Part shown: in pieces, positions 7,359 to 16,389 of the stretch
How the letters are laid out: every line of letters begins with the position of its first letter
Numbering within the stretch: the first letter of the stretch is position 1
DNA from: QHXN01 sp963785125
GTDB lineage: Bacteria; Acidobacteriota; Blastocatellia; Pyrinomonadales; Pyrinomonadaceae
Length of the DNA stretch: 64,000 nucleotides
Direction of reading: 5' to 3'
Assembly: GCA_963785125.1 (NCBI GenBank)
Contig: CAWATU010000005.1
Span: 142,587-206,586 of the forward strand
Program-made: the position numbers and the translations under genes
The notes under the pieces: model-generated
The model's database searches: none
What the model was told of the DNA's origin: nothing
The model's input: only the letters and a program-made list of their open reading frames with translations

Positions 7359-10300
7359 ATGAGATTACCCACCAGCCGTTTTGGCCGCACACTCTTGCCC
7401 ACACTTGTCCTATCGTCGGTCGCCGCCCTGCTGGCTGCGCCCCTTCTGTCGAACCGCCGTGTCGCGCCCGCGCCCACCGGTGAGCAGACGCAAACGTCGC
7501 GCGAACGCGCGCGCGAAACCTACGGCCGCATCCCTCTGAGCTTCGAGGCCAACCACGGTCAGACCGACTCTTCGGTCAACTTCCTCACGCGCGGCGCCGG
7601 CTACGCGCTCTTCCTGAAGCCGACCGAGGCCGTCTTTACATTTTCGCAATCGAAGGTGCTGCGCATGAGGCTCGTCGGCGCGGACGACGCGGCCGCCGCC
7701 GCGGGCGAGAACAAACTGGCGGGTAAAGCGAACTATCTCGTCGGCGACGACCCCTCGCAGTGGCGCACCGACGTTCCGACCTACGCGCGCGTGAGCTACG
7801 CCAATGTGTATCCGGGCGTGGACGTGGTCTACTACGGCAACCAGCGGCAGTTGGAGTACGACTTCCGCATCTCGCCCGGAAGCGACCCGCGCGCGGTGAG
7901 CCTGCGCTTCGAAGGCGCGGACAAGCTCGACCTCGACGCCAACGGCGACCTGCTGCTCAAGCTGGGCGAGAGCGTCGTACGTCAGCCGAAGCCCTTCGTC
8001 TATCAGGAGGTGGCGAGTGCGCGGCGCGAGGTCGAGGCCGGATACGCGTTGGACGCGGACGGGCGCGTCCGGTTCGTGGTCGGCGAGTACGACCGCAGCG
8101 CGACGCTCGTCATCGACCCGACCCTCGTCTACTCGACCTATCTCGGCGGCAGCGGTGGCGATCAGGGCTGGGGCGTCGCGGTGGACTCGACGGGCAACGC
8201 CTACCTAGCCGGTTACACCACCTCGACCAACTTCCCCACGGCCAACGCCGTCCAGGCCGCGAACGGCGGATTCCAGGATGCCTTCGTCACCAAGCTCAAC
8301 GCCGCCGGTACGGCGCTCGTCTACTCGACCTACCTCGGCGGCAACGGCGGCGATCAGGCGCGCGGCATCGCCATCGACTCCGCGGGCAGCGCCTACGTCA
8401 CCGGCTTCACGGGCTCGACCAACTTCCCGACGGCCAACGCGCTTCAGGCGTCGCAGGGCGCCGGCAACTCTCAGGACATCTTCGTCACCAAGCTCAACGC
8501 GGCGGGCAACGCGCTCGTCTACTCGACCTACCTCGGCGGCGACGGCGCAAACGATTTCGGCGAGGGCATCGCGGTCGATTCCGCCGGCAGCGCGTACGTG
8601 ACGGGGGTCACCAACTCGTCCAACTTCCCCCTAGCTAACGCCATTCAGGCCGCAGAGGCCGGGGGCGGCGACGTATTCCTGACGAAGTTCAACGCGGCGG
8701 GCAATGCACTCGTCTACTCGACCTACCTCGGTGGCTCGGACTTCGAGATCGCGGAGGGCATCGCCGTAGACTCCGCGGGTAGCGCCTACGTCACCGGCGA
8801 CACGGCCTCGGCCAACTACCCGACGGCCAGCCCCGTCCAGGCCGCGCACGCCCTCGGCGGGCGCGACGGCTTCGTCACGAAGGTCAACGCGGCGGGCAAC
8901 GCGCTCGTCTACTCGACCTTCCTCGGCGGCTCCGCCGACGATCAGGGCGAGTCGGTGGCGGTTGACTCGGCCGGTAGCGCCTACCTCACGGGAACGACCA
9001 CCTCGACCAACTTCCCCACGGCGAACGCCCTGCAACCCGCGAACGCCGGCGGACAGGAAGCCTTCGTCACGAAGCTCAACGCGGCGGGCACGGCGTTCGT
9101 CTATTCGACCTACCTCGGCGGCACGGGCGGCGAAGTCGGGCACGGCATCGCGGTCGATTCGGCCGGCAACGCCTACGTCACCGGCGGCACGGGCTCGAAC
9201 AACACCTTCCCGACGGCCAACGCCATCCAGTGTGCGAGCGCGGGCAGCGCCGATGTCTTCGTCACCAAGCTCAACGCGGCGGGTAACGCGCTCGCCTACT
9301 CGACCTACATCGGCGGCTCGGGCAGCAGCACGACGATAGAGATCGGCCGCTTCATCGCCGTTGACTCTGCGGGCAACGCCTACGTCACGGGCGGGACCAA
9401 CTCGACCAACTTTCCCACGGTCAACCCCATCCAGAGCGCATACGCGGGCAGCGACACCGGGCTCGCGGGCGACGCCTTCGTGCTCAAGTTGAGCGACGCC
9501 ACGACGGGGCCGGCCTCGCAACTCGCGTTCACGCAGACGGCGCCCTCGGTGCAGGAGGACGTGACCTCGCTCACGCTCACCGTCCAGCGCACGGGCGACG
9601 TGTCGGGCGCCGTCACGGTCGATTACGCGACCGCCGACGGCTCGGCCTCCGAGCGCAGGGACTACACGACCGCCCTCGGCACGCTCCGCTTCGCGGCGAA
9701 CGAGACCACGAAGACCATCGACCTCCTCGTCAACGAGGACTCGTTCGTCGAGGGCAACGAGACCTTCACCGTCGCGCTCTCGAACCCGACGGGCGGGGCG
9801 ACGCTCTCCTGCCTGACGGCCGTCGCTACCGTCCAGATCACGGACGACGCGGTGGAGCCGACGACCAACGTCATCGACGACACGAACATCTTCGTCGGCA
9901 CGCACTATCACGACTTCCTCAACCGGCAGGCCGACACGCCGGGGCTCAACTTCTGGGCGGGGCAGCTCACGCCCTGCGGCACGGAGGCCGCCTGTCTCGA
10001 CCGCAGGCGGACGGATGTCTCGCAGGCGTTCTTCCTCTCCATCGAGTTCCAGCGGACGGGCTTCCTCGTCCATCGCTTCTACAAGGCGTCGTTCACCGAC
10101 TCAGCAGGGCGGCCGCGCGGGCTGGCGCGCTATCGCGAGTTCCTGCGCGACACGCAGGAGATCGGGCGCGGCGTCGTCGTCAACCAGGCCGGCTGGGAGG
10201 TGGCGCTCGAAGCGAACAGGCAGGAGTTCGCGCGCCGCTGGGTGCAGCGGGCCGACTTCCTCGCCGAGTTCCCCGCGGGCATGTCGTTCGACGCCTACGT

Positions 10301-10679
10301 CGCGAAGCTCGCCGCCAACTCGGGCACGACCTTGACGCCGGACGAGATCAACCTCGCCTTCGAGAGCTACAGCGACACCGTCCAGGGGCGTGCCAACGCG
10401 CTGCGCGCTGTGCTTGAATCGAGGTCGGTCTACAACGCGCAGTTCAACACGGGCTTCGTGCTCTCGCAGTACATCGGGTACCTGCGGCGCAACCCGAACG
10501 ACGCGCCCGACACGGGCTACACCGGCTTCGACTCGTGGCTCACGAAGCTCAACAGCTTCAGCCTGCCCGGGGAGGACGTGCGCAACGAGCAGACGGCCAT
10601 CGCCCGTGTCCGCCGCGCGGAGATGGTGCGCGCCTTCATCCTCTCGCTTGAATACCGCGGGCGCTTCGGACAGCCGTAG
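7359..10679 (+). CDS. Large exported SBBP beta-propeller / Calx-beta / DUF4214 surface protein
   Basis: 1106 residues. The signal peptide is at residues 1-30. A conserved N-terminal domain with 'FEANHGQTDSSVNFL' and 'YPGVDVVYYG' (about 50-250) typically precedes SBBP repeats. Seven SBBP repeats of about 60-70 residues follow (residues 256-715, consensus LVYSTYLGG...VDSAGNAYVTG). A Calx-beta domain lies near 720-830 and a DUF4214 region from about 845 to the end ('HYHDFLNRQADTPGLNFW', 'YIGYLRRNPNDAPD'). The ATG follows GAGAGAGG at a suitable distance. Proteins of this build are thought to be secreted or surface-attached and to act in adhesion or polymer binding. That is known only in general terms, and ligand and calcium use are not known. 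It ends at a strong hairpin. Confidence 0.9.
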   Translation: MRLPTSRFGRTLLPTLVLSSVAALLAAPLLSNRRVAPAPTGEQTQTSRERARETYGRIPLSFEANHGQTDSSVNFLTRGAGYALFLKPTEAVFTFSQSKVLRMRLVGADDAAAAAGENKLAGKANYLVGDDPSQWRTDVPTYARVSYANVYPGVDVVYYGNQRQLEYDFRISPGSDPRAVSLRFEGADKLDLDANGDLLLKLGESVVRQPKPFVYQEVASARREVEAGYALDADGRVRFVVGEYDRSATLVIDPTLVYSTYLGGSGGDQGWGVAVDSTGNAYLAGYTTSTNFPTANAVQAANGGFQDAFVTKLNAAGTALVYSTYLGGNGGDQARGIAIDSAGSAYVTGFTGSTNFPTANALQASQGAGNSQDIFVTKLNAAGNALVYSTYLGGDGANDFGEGIAVDSAGSAYVTGVTNSSNFPLANAIQAAEAGGGDVFLTKFNAAGNALVYSTYLGGSDFEIAEGIAVDSAGSAYVTGDTASANYPTASPVQAAHALGGRDGFVTKVNAAGNALVYSTFLGGSADDQGESVAVDSAGSAYLTGTTTSTNFPTANALQPANAGGQEAFVTKLNAAGTAFVYSTYLGGTGGEVGHGIAVDSAGNAYVTGGTGSNNTFPTANAIQCASAGSADVFVTKLNAAGNALAYSTYIGGSGSSTTIEIGRFIAVDSAGNAYVTGGTNSTNFPTVNPIQSAYAGSDTGLAGDAFVLKLSDATTGPASQLAFTQTAPSVQEDVTSLTLTVQRTGDVSGAVTVDYATADGSASERRDYTTALGTLRFAANETTKTIDLLVNEDSFVEGNETFTVALSNPTGGATLSCLTAVATVQITDDAVEPTTNVIDDTNIFVGTHYHDFLNRQADTPGLNFWAGQLTPCGTEAACLDRRRTDVSQAFFLSIEFQRTGFLVHRFYKASFTDSAGRPRGLARYREFLRDTQEIGRGVVVNQAGWEVALEANRQEFARRWVQRADFLAEFPAGMSFDAYVAKLAANSGTTLTPDEINLAFESYSDTVQGRANALRAVLESRSVYNAQFNTGFVLSQYIGYLRRNPNDAPDTGYTGFDSWLTKLNSFSLPGEDVRNEQTAIARVRRAEMVRAFILSLEYRGRFGQP
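8124..9507 (+). repeat. Seven in-frame ~190-nt tandem repeats encoding SBBP blades
   Basis: Seven units each begin with a near-identical stretch coding LVYSTYLGG and contain coding for VDSAGxAYVTG and FVTKLNAAG. Nucleotide identity is high across units, especially at the start and end of each unit. The last unit is diverged. Such repeats can recombine, so blade number may vary between strains. Confidence 0.85.
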
Positions 10680-10700
10680 ACGCCCACGGGGCACAACAAC

Positions 10701-10738
10701 GCGGCGGCCCTCAACATCTTCTGGATGAGGGCCGCCGC
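10701..10738 (+). terminator. Intrinsic terminator, 13-bp GC-rich stem
   Basis: Arms 10701-10713 and 10726-10738 are perfect complements with a 12-nt loop. A T-rich stretch (ttctctattt) follows, as expected of a rho-independent terminator for the preceding surface-protein gene. Confidence 0.85.
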
Positions 10739-10773
10739 TTCTCTATTTGACGAAGATGCGTTAAGTATCGTTC

Positions 10774-11334
10774 ATGGCGGGTGTCTACAAACCGACGAAG
10801 GAGGAGGTGCAGGCGGCGGCGGGGCGGACGGTGCCGGACGTGTTGGCGCGGGACCTGCGCGTGCTCTTTTGCGGCATCAATCCGGGGCTGTACACGGCGG
10901 CCGTCGGGCACCACTTCGCGCGGCCGGGCAACCGCTTCTGGCCGGCGCTCCACCTCTCGGGCTTCACCGAGCGGCGCCTGTCGCCCTTCGAAGAGGGGGA
11001 ACTACTCGCGCGCGGCTTAGGCATCACGAACGTCGTCGCGCGCGCGACCACGGCGGCGGCCGAACTCGCGCCGGAAGAATTCGAGCGCGGTGGCCGACTC
11101 CTGCGCGCGAAGGTGAAGAAGTACCGGCCGCGCTTCCTCGCCGTCCTCGGCGTCGGCGCCTACCGCGCGGCCTTCGCGCACCCGAAGGCGTTGGTCGGGA
11201 GGCAGGAAGAGAAGTTAGAGGCCGCTACGGTCTGGGTGCTCCCCAACCCGAGCGGCCTCAACGCCAACTACCGTCCCGAAGACCTCGCCCGTCTCTTCCG
11301 CGAGCTGCGCGAGGCTGTGGAGCGCGAGCTTTAA
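10774..11334 (+). CDS. mug: G/T(U) mismatch-specific DNA glycosylase (Mug family)
   Basis: 186 residues, the usual Mug length. It removes uracil, ethenocytosine or thymine mispaired with guanine and so starts base-excision repair. The two family signatures are present: GINPGL at residues 34-39, whose Asn positions the catalytic water, and 'PNPSGLNA' at 157-164, which forms the intercalating loop. The ATG at 10774 follows closely on a terminator, and a short gap precedes it. Its stop codon overlaps that of the convergent gene by 4 nt. The assignment is firm at family level. Confidence 0.9.
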   Translation: MAGVYKPTKEEVQAAAGRTVPDVLARDLRVLFCGINPGLYTAAVGHHFARPGNRFWPALHLSGFTERRLSPFEEGELLARGLGITNVVARATTAAAELAPEEFERGGRLLRAKVKKYRPRFLAVLGVGAYRAAFAHPKALVGRQEEKLEAATVWVLPNPSGLNANYRPEDLARLFRELREAVEREL

Positions 11335-11747
11335 CCTTCCGTCCGCGTCCTCCCGCCGTGCCCGTCGGCGATGTGCCGGTCAACCGTCGCGGCCAAGTTG
11401 TCGATTCTTTCTCCCAACTTATCTATTCTTTCTCCCGCCTTATTGATGGTTTCTTCCGTCCTCATCTGAGCGTCAACGAGCGCCGCAATCTTTCTGTCGA
11501 AATCCGCGGCCCTCTCATTAGCCTCTCGTTTCATCTCCGCCGTCGTATCCTCCGACCGGATTTGGGCGTTGAGGAGCGCGGCGAACTTTTCATCCAGCTC
11601 TTGAGCGCGCCGCTCGTTCTCCGCGAAGCGGTCGCGCGTCGCCTGTACGAAGCGCACGAGCAGGTCTTCAAGTTGGAGGATCTTCTCCACTGACTGCGCC
11701 TGCTGTTGCAGCATGAACTCTTTGAACCTCTCTATCTGTTCGTCCAT
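11331..11747 (-). CDS. Small coiled-coil protein of unknown function (138 aa)
   Basis: The protein is almost entirely helical and charged, with heptad patterns from about residue 5 to 125 ('ILQLEDLLVRF', 'ERIDKLGERIDNLAATVDRH'). Two similar segments, 'ALLNAQIRSEDTTAEM' and 'ALVDAQMRTEETINKA', suggest an internal duplication. There is no signal peptide or membrane segment. It converges on mug and the two stop codons overlap by 4 nt, so the transcripts would overlap. No family is recognised. A scaffold or oligomerisation role is only a guess. Confidence 0.7.
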   Translation of the reverse strand: MDEQIERFKEFMLQQQAQSVEKILQLEDLLVRFVQATRDRFAENERRAQELDEKFAALLNAQIRSEDTTAEMKREANERAADFDRKIAALVDAQMRTEETINKAGERIDKLGERIDNLAATVDRHIADGHGGRTRTEG

Positions 11748-11899
11748 CTCGGTAAGCCTTTCCGGCGGCCGGCGCGTTACATTTCAAGGCGCGGCTGCTT
11801 TGAGAGTCAAAGGTCGAACCGGTGCGGCTGGCGGACTGCCCGGAGTCTTCCGTCTAAATCTACCCCTTCCATGCGCGGCGGGCCAAGCTTCGCGCGGGC

Positions 11900-12448
11900 T
11901 CAGGCTCTGAGCTTTTCGAGGAAGTGTTTGCGAAACTTCGAGACTTTAGGCGCGACGACGGCGCGGCAATAGGGTTGCGACGGGTTCCGCTCGAAGTAGT
12001 CCTGGTGGTAGTCCTCGGCCGGGTAGAAGATGTCTAAGGGGACGACCTCCGTGACGATGGGCGCGTCCCAGACGCCCGCGGCCGTCAGCTCCGCGATGAC
12101 CTGCTCGGCCGTCTCGCGCTGCTCGGGGCTGTGGTAGAAGACGGCCGAGCGGTACTGCGTGCCCACGTCCCCGCCCTGCCGGTTGAGCGTCGTCGGATCG
12201 TGGATGGTGAAGAAGACTTCGAGCAGCTCTTTATACGAAGCGACGCTCGGGTCGAAGGTGATCTGCACGACCTCGGCGTGCCCCGTCGTCCCGTCGCAGA
12301 CCGCGCGGTAGGTCGGGTTCGCGACGTGCCCGCCCGCGTAGCCCGATACGACGCGCTCGACGCCGCGCAACTCCTTGTAGACCGCCTCCAGGCACCAGAA
12401 GCAACCGCCGGCGAGCGTCGCCAACTCCCTCGTCTGTTCACTGCTCAT
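11900..12448 (-). CDS. msrA: Peptide-methionine (S)-S-oxide reductase
   Basis: 182 residues. MsrA reduces methionine-S-sulfoxide in proteins and free methionine, using thioredoxin. The catalytic GCFWCLE motif is at residues 14-20, and 'GYAGGHVANPTY', 'GHAEVVQITFDP' and 'FFTIHDPTTLNRQG.DVGTQYRS' are all conserved. The protein is not fused to MsrB. The second Cys of CFWC is present; the 'PYCR' Cys near the C-terminus could be the resolving residue. A -10-like TATAAT lies about 42 nt upstream of the start. The gene diverges from the MATE exporter. Confidence 0.95.
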   Translation of the reverse strand: MSSEQTRELATLAGGCFWCLEAVYKELRGVERVVSGYAGGHVANPTYRAVCDGTTGHAEVVQITFDPSVASYKELLEVFFTIHDPTTLNRQGGDVGTQYRSAVFYHSPEQRETAEQVIAELTAAGVWDAPIVTEVVPLDIFYPAEDYHQDYFERNPSQPYCRAVVAPKVSKFRKHFLEKLRA

Positions 12449-12489
12449 CGTTAATCAAGACCTTCATCGAGAATTTTTAAGTACGCGCC

Positions 12490-12495
12490 ATTATA
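12490..12495 (-). promoter_or_regulatory. Possible -10 box for msrA
   Basis: TATAAT on the minus strand lies about 42 nt upstream of the msrA start. I see no convincing -35 element at the right distance, so this is tentative. Confidence 0.3.
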
Positions 12496-12669
12496 ACCCG
12501 AGCGCGCGGAAATAAACTCGACCCGGCGGCCGGTTTCGTTCGTATAAAGAGTGATTTCAACCGTTCGTCTGTGGCAAGATGTCCGCACGCTTTAAGACTC
12601 GGATTACGATTCAAACGGCAACCGACCACCAACACCTCTTCGCTCCCGAAGAAAGACGCTGGACACGAG

Positions 12670-14118
12670 ATGCCTGACTCGACGCAAGTAGTTCAACCCT
12701 CCACACCAGAACAACCCGAGCCCGGTCTCTTCGCGGCCGTGCGCGAGGCGGTGCGCGGCGCGCACCCGAAGTACGACTACACCGAAGGCCCCATCGGCCG
12801 CGCCATCCTTCTGCTCTCCGTCCCGATGGTCTTAGAGATGCTGATGGAGAGCCTCTTCGTCGTGTGCGACGTGTACTTCGTCGGGCGTCTGGGGAAGGAG
12901 GCCGTCGCGACGGTCGGCCTGACTGAGTCGATGATGGTGCTCGTCTACACGCTCGGCATCGGGTTGAGCATCGGCGCGACGGCGATGGTGGCGCGGCGCA
13001 CGGGCGAGCGCGACCCGGAGGGGGCGGCGCACGCCGCGGGTCAGACCATCCTACTCGGGTTCGCGGTCTCGCTCGTGCTCGGCGCGCTCGGCATCATCTT
13101 CGCCCCGCAACTGCTCGCACTGATGAAGGCCGAGCCGGCGGTCATCGAGAGCGGGAGCAACTTCACGCGCGTGATGCTCGGGGCCAACGTGTCGGTGATG
13201 ATGCTCTTCCTCATCAACGGCGCCTTCCGCGGGGCGGGCGACGCGGCCGTGGCGATGCGCGTGCTGTGGCTGGCCAACGCCATCAACATCGCTTTGGGGC
13301 CGTGCCTCATCTTCGGGCTCGGGCCGTTCCCCGAGATGGGCGTGACGGGCGCGGCCGTGGCGACGAGCATCGGGCGCGCGACGGGCGCGCTCTACGCCTT
13401 CTCGAAGCTCTGGCGCGGGGGCGGGCGGCTGCACCTTCAGCGGCGCCACTTCCGCATCGACACGTCGCTCATCAAGCGCATCGTGAGCCTGTCGGGGACG
13501 GCAACCTTTCAGGTCTTCGTTGGCATGGCGAGCTGGATCGCTCTGACGCGTATCGTCGCGGGCTTCGGGAGCGCGGCCGTGGCGGGCAACATCATCGGGA
13601 TGCGCATCATCATGTTCGCGTTGCTGCCCTCGTGGGGGATGTCGAACGCGGCGGCGACGCTCGTCGGCCAGTCGCTCGGGGCGGGGAAGCCCGAGCGCGC
13701 GGAGAAGGCCGTCTGGCGCGCGGGCTTCTACAACATGATCTTCCTCGGCATCGTCGGGCTCCTCTTCGTCATCTTCGCCGACCCCATCGTCGGCGTCTTT
13801 ACGCACGCGGCGGCCGGCGAGGAGGTGCACGCCTACGGCGTGGACTGCCTGCGCATCATCGCGTGCGGCTTCCTCTTCTACGCCTACGGGATGGTTCTGA
13901 CGCAGAGCTTCAACGGCGCGGGCGACACGCGCACGCCGACGCTCATCAACGTCGTCGTCTTCTGGCTGTGGGAGATTCCGCTCGCGTACGTGCTGGCCTT
14001 CCCCGTCGGAATGGGGCCGCGCGGCGTCTTCCTCGCGGCGGCCATTGCCTTCTCGACGCTGGCGGTGGTGAGCGCATACTTCTTCCGGCGTGGGCGCTGG
14101 AAGACGAAGCGGGTATAA
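12670..14118 (+). CDS. MATE-family multidrug/toxin efflux transporter
   Basis: 482 residues with about twelve hydrophobic segments. The two halves each show the MATE pattern: 'PMVLEMLMESLFVVCDVYFVGRLG' near the start and 'ALLPSWGMSNAAATLVGQSLGAGKPERA' in the second half. Members export cationic drugs or metabolites in exchange for Na+ or H+. About 50 hydrophilic residues precede the first membrane helix, and the frame is open still further upstream. I chose the ATG at 12670 because the upstream extension is compositionally odd; the ribosome-binding site is weak. The next gene starts 27 nt downstream and may be co-transcribed. Substrate unknown. Confidence 0.9.
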   Translation: MPDSTQVVQPSTPEQPEPGLFAAVREAVRGAHPKYDYTEGPIGRAILLLSVPMVLEMLMESLFVVCDVYFVGRLGKEAVATVGLTESMMVLVYTLGIGLSIGATAMVARRTGERDPEGAAHAAGQTILLGFAVSLVLGALGIIFAPQLLALMKAEPAVIESGSNFTRVMLGANVSVMMLFLINGAFRGAGDAAVAMRVLWLANAINIALGPCLIFGLGPFPEMGVTGAAVATSIGRATGALYAFSKLWRGGGRLHLQRRHFRIDTSLIKRIVSLSGTATFQVFVGMASWIALTRIVAGFGSAAVAGNIIGMRIIMFALLPSWGMSNAAATLVGQSLGAGKPERAEKAVWRAGFYNMIFLGIVGLLFVIFADPIVGVFTHAAAGEEVHAYGVDCLRIIACGFLFYAYGMVLTQSFNGAGDTRTPTLINVVVFWLWEIPLAYVLAFPVGMGPRGVFLAAAIAFSTLAVVSAYFFRRGRWKTKRV

Positions 14119-14145
14119 AATCCGACGAAGGAGACGGGGACGAAA

Positions 14146-14481
14146 GTGTTCGACAAACTCGTAGAGCAGAAGATACGCGAGGCGCAGGAGGCGGGCGAGT
14201 TCGACGACCTCGAAGGCGAAGGGCGCCCCATCAACCTCGAAGCCTACTTCAACACGCCCGCGGAACTGCGCGCGGCCTACGCCGTCCTGAAGAACGCGGG
14301 CGTGCTGCCCGAGGAGGCGGCCGTCCTCAAGGAGCTGAACGAGGCGACCGCGCGCCTCGAAGGCTGCCGCGACGAAGGGGAGCGCGAGCGCCTCCAGCGC
14401 GCGCTCCAATTCATCCAGCTCAAGTACGACCTGATGGTCGAGCGCCGCGGCGGCGGGCGCGTTCGGGCCGAGTATCCGTGA
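14146..14481 (+). CDS. DUF1992 (DnaJ-C28 conserved-domain) protein
   Basis: 111 residues matching the DUF1992 family almost end to end: 'VEQKIREAQEAGEFDDLEGEG' (first part) gives the basic/acidic helix and 'PINLE..FNTP' the conserved turn. This is the domain also found in eukaryotic DNAJC28. Its function is unknown; bacterial members are short soluble proteins. The start is GTG at 14146, with AAGGAG about 12 nt upstream. It lies 27 nt after the MATE gene. Confidence 0.8.
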   Translation: MFDKLVEQKIREAQEAGEFDDLEGEGRPINLEAYFNTPAELRAAYAVLKNAGVLPEEAAVLKELNEATARLEGCRDEGERERLQRALQFIQLKYDLMVERRGGGRVRAEYP

Positions 14482-14578
14482 TTTCTCCCGATTTTCCTCG
14501 CATTTTACCCCTTCCGCCTTCCCCGACTTTTTTCTGAAACCTTACGCGCAGGTCTGCCACTAACTGTCGGTGTTAGAC

Positions 14579-15208
14579 ATGAAGCGGCTGGCAATGGGCA
14601 CAATGAGTTTAGAGCTAGGGCAGCCGGGCGCGCACGCTGGGGCCTTGATGAACAGCACGGAGGAACTGGTAGCGCGCGTCCGTGCCGGCGACGAGGAGGC
14701 TTTCCGCCTCATCTTCGACCGTTACTCGCGCCCCTTGCTCAGCTTCATCTTTGACATGGTTGGCGACCGCGCGCTGGCCGAAGACCTCGCGCAGGAGACG
14801 TTCGTGCGCGCCTACCGAGGGCTCCACGGTCTGCGCGAGGAGACAAAGCTCTCGACCTGGCTCTTCGCCATCGCGAAGAACTGCGCGCGCGAACAACTCC
14901 GCTCGCGCCGCCGCAACGAGGGCAACGTCGAGCTTGACGGCGAGCCGGCCTTCGAGCTGCGCGACCACGGGCGTTCGCCCTCGGGCGCGCTACTCGATAA
15001 AGAACTGAGCGGCGTCATCCAGCGCGCCTTGATGAAGCTGGACGAGGACAAGCGGACGGTCTTCACCTTGAAAGTTTTGCAGCAGCACAGCTACGAAGAG
15101 ATAGCGGAGATCACGGGCTTCTCCGTCGGCAAGCTCAAGACAGACTTGCACCGCGCGCGCGCCGAGATGCGCAAGCGCATCGGCCCGTACCTTGGGGGTG
15201 AGCAGTGA
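14579..15208 (+). CDS. ECF sigma factor (sigma-E/RpoE-like)
   Basis: About 209 residues. The region 2 motif 'FDRYSRPLLSFIFDMVGDRALAEDLAQETFVRAY' (in part) and a C-terminal region 4 with 'YEEIAEITGFSVGKLKTDLHRAR' make this a group IV sigma factor that redirects RNA polymerase to stress or envelope genes. Several in-frame ATGs (14579, 14594, 14603, 14648) are possible; the conserved domain begins just after the last one, so the true start could be 14648. The stop overlaps the start of the anti-sigma gene, a sign of translational coupling. It is probably held inactive by the next gene product. No clear autoregulatory ECF promoter is seen upstream. Confidence 0.9.
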   Translation: MKRLAMGTMSLELGQPGAHAGALMNSTEELVARVRAGDEEAFRLIFDRYSRPLLSFIFDMVGDRALAEDLAQETFVRAYRGLHGLREETKLSTWLFAIAKNCAREQLRSRRRNEGNVELDGEPAFELRDHGRSPSGALLDKELSGVIQRALMKLDEDKRTVFTLKVLQQHSYEEIAEITGFSVGKLKTDLHRARAEMRKRIGPYLGGEQ

Positions 15209-16326
15209 TGAGATGTGAAGATTGCCTCCCGTTGATCGAAGAGTATTTCGACGGCGAGGTCACAGGCCAGACCGGTGAGCGGATGGGCGCGCACCTTGCG
15301 GCGTGCACCGATTGCTCCGCGGCGCTCGACGCGCTCTCCTTCGAGCAGGAGATTTACGCGCGCTACGACCGCGGCGGGCTCGAAGTCACACCGGCCCTCT
15401 GGGCACGCGTCAGCGCCGAGATCGCGCGCACGCCTCCCACGCCTGAGAGCCCCGCGGCGGGCGGCTCCTTTCTGAGCCGCGCCCGTCAGTATTTCGTTGC
15501 CGCGCTCGGCGCGCTGACCGTGCGCCCCGCGCTCGCCTCCTCGCTCGCGCTGCTCGTCGTCGCCGCCGCGGCCGGCACGCTCTGGCTCTCGCGCAGGACG
15601 CAGCCCATTGCCCCGACGCAGGAGCTGGCCCTTCAGAACACCCCGGCCCCGCCGGTCGCCGTCGCACCGCCTGTCTCCAATAACGGCAACGTCGTCGAGA
15701 CTCCGACGGGCGCGCTTCCTTTTAGCCATAACGAGGGCGGCTCCGTCCCGACCGCGTCTGAACTGAGTGGCCCGCGCAAGGCCGAGACGGCGCAGAGTGT
15801 GAAAGCCGCCGCACGGCATGAAGGCGGCGCGCACATCAGCGTGGACAATTTGCTGGCCGAGTCGTCCGCGCCGAAGGAAGACCCCGGCATCGTCAAGTTC
15901 AGTCAGGACGAACAGGTGCCCGTTGACGACACGGCGGCGCTCTTCGTGAACGCCTCGGCCCCGGCCGGCGACGTGATCGCCTCGGACATGCGGCCGCTCG
16001 ACCCCGACGAGAAGAACGTAGCGCGCCACGTCGAGCGCGCGCAGATGCTCCTGCGCTCCATCAAGAACGTGCGCGCCTCCGACGCGGGCGGCCCCGACAT
16101 CGCCTACGAGAAGAACCTTTCCCGCAAGCTCCTCGCCGAGAACGCGACGCTCCAACTGGAGGCCGAGGTCAGGGGCGACAAGGAGACCAAGCAGGTGCTC
16201 GACCGCATCGAGCCCTTCCTGCTGGAGATCGCGAACATGGGCGAGAAGCCCTCGCGCGAAGAGGTGCGCTCGATTCGCGAGCGCGTGAGGAGTAACGAGA
16301 TCGTCGCCGCGCTTGAAGTTTACTAG
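15208..16326 (+). CDS. Anti-sigma factor with N-terminal zinc-binding domain and one membrane helix
   Basis: 372 residues. The first ~45 residues form a ZAS-type zinc finger (C3, C6, H29, C33, C36 in HLAACTDC), which binds the sigma factor in the cytoplasm. A single membrane helix follows near residues 108-130 ('LASSLALLVVAAAAGTLWL'). The long periplasmic part has no known domain; it contains Pro/Ala-rich stretches and a helical end. The ATG at 15208 overlaps the sigma stop by one base; a GTG one codon upstream is also possible. Release of the sigma factor probably requires proteolysis, and the signal is unknown. Confidence 0.85.
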   Translation: MRCEDCLPLIEEYFDGEVTGQTGERMGAHLAACTDCSAALDALSFEQEIYARYDRGGLEVTPALWARVSAEIARTPPTPESPAAGGSFLSRARQYFVAALGALTVRPALASSLALLVVAAAAGTLWLSRRTQPIAPTQELALQNTPAPPVAVAPPVSNNGNVVETPTGALPFSHNEGGSVPTASELSGPRKAETAQSVKAAARHEGGAHISVDNLLAESSAPKEDPGIVKFSQDEQVPVDDTAALFVNASAPAGDVIASDMRPLDPDEKNVARHVERAQMLLRSIKNVRASDAGGPDIAYEKNLSRKLLAENATLQLEAEVRGDKETKQVLDRIEPFLLEIANMGEKPSREEVRSIRERVRSNEIVAALEVY

Positions 16327-16389
16327 GAGGGGGTTTCGGCCGCGCGGCCGGCTCACTTAAATCATAGAAAGTAAGGAAGACGAACAGCC

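Noticed and set aside
8631..10073. Minus-strand open frame opposite the SBBP gene
   Set aside because: Its translation is a repeat of RVDERxARRVELRDE-type antisense of the beta-propeller repeats; no start signal or domain.
13051..14409. Minus-strand open frame spanning the MATE and DUF1992 genes
   Set aside because: Crosses two convincing plus-strand genes and has His/Arg-rich shadow composition.
14535..14570. Possible ECF-type promoter (TGAAAC) in front of the sigma gene
   Set aside because: No matching -10 element at 16-17 nt spacing. The similarity is limited to six bases.
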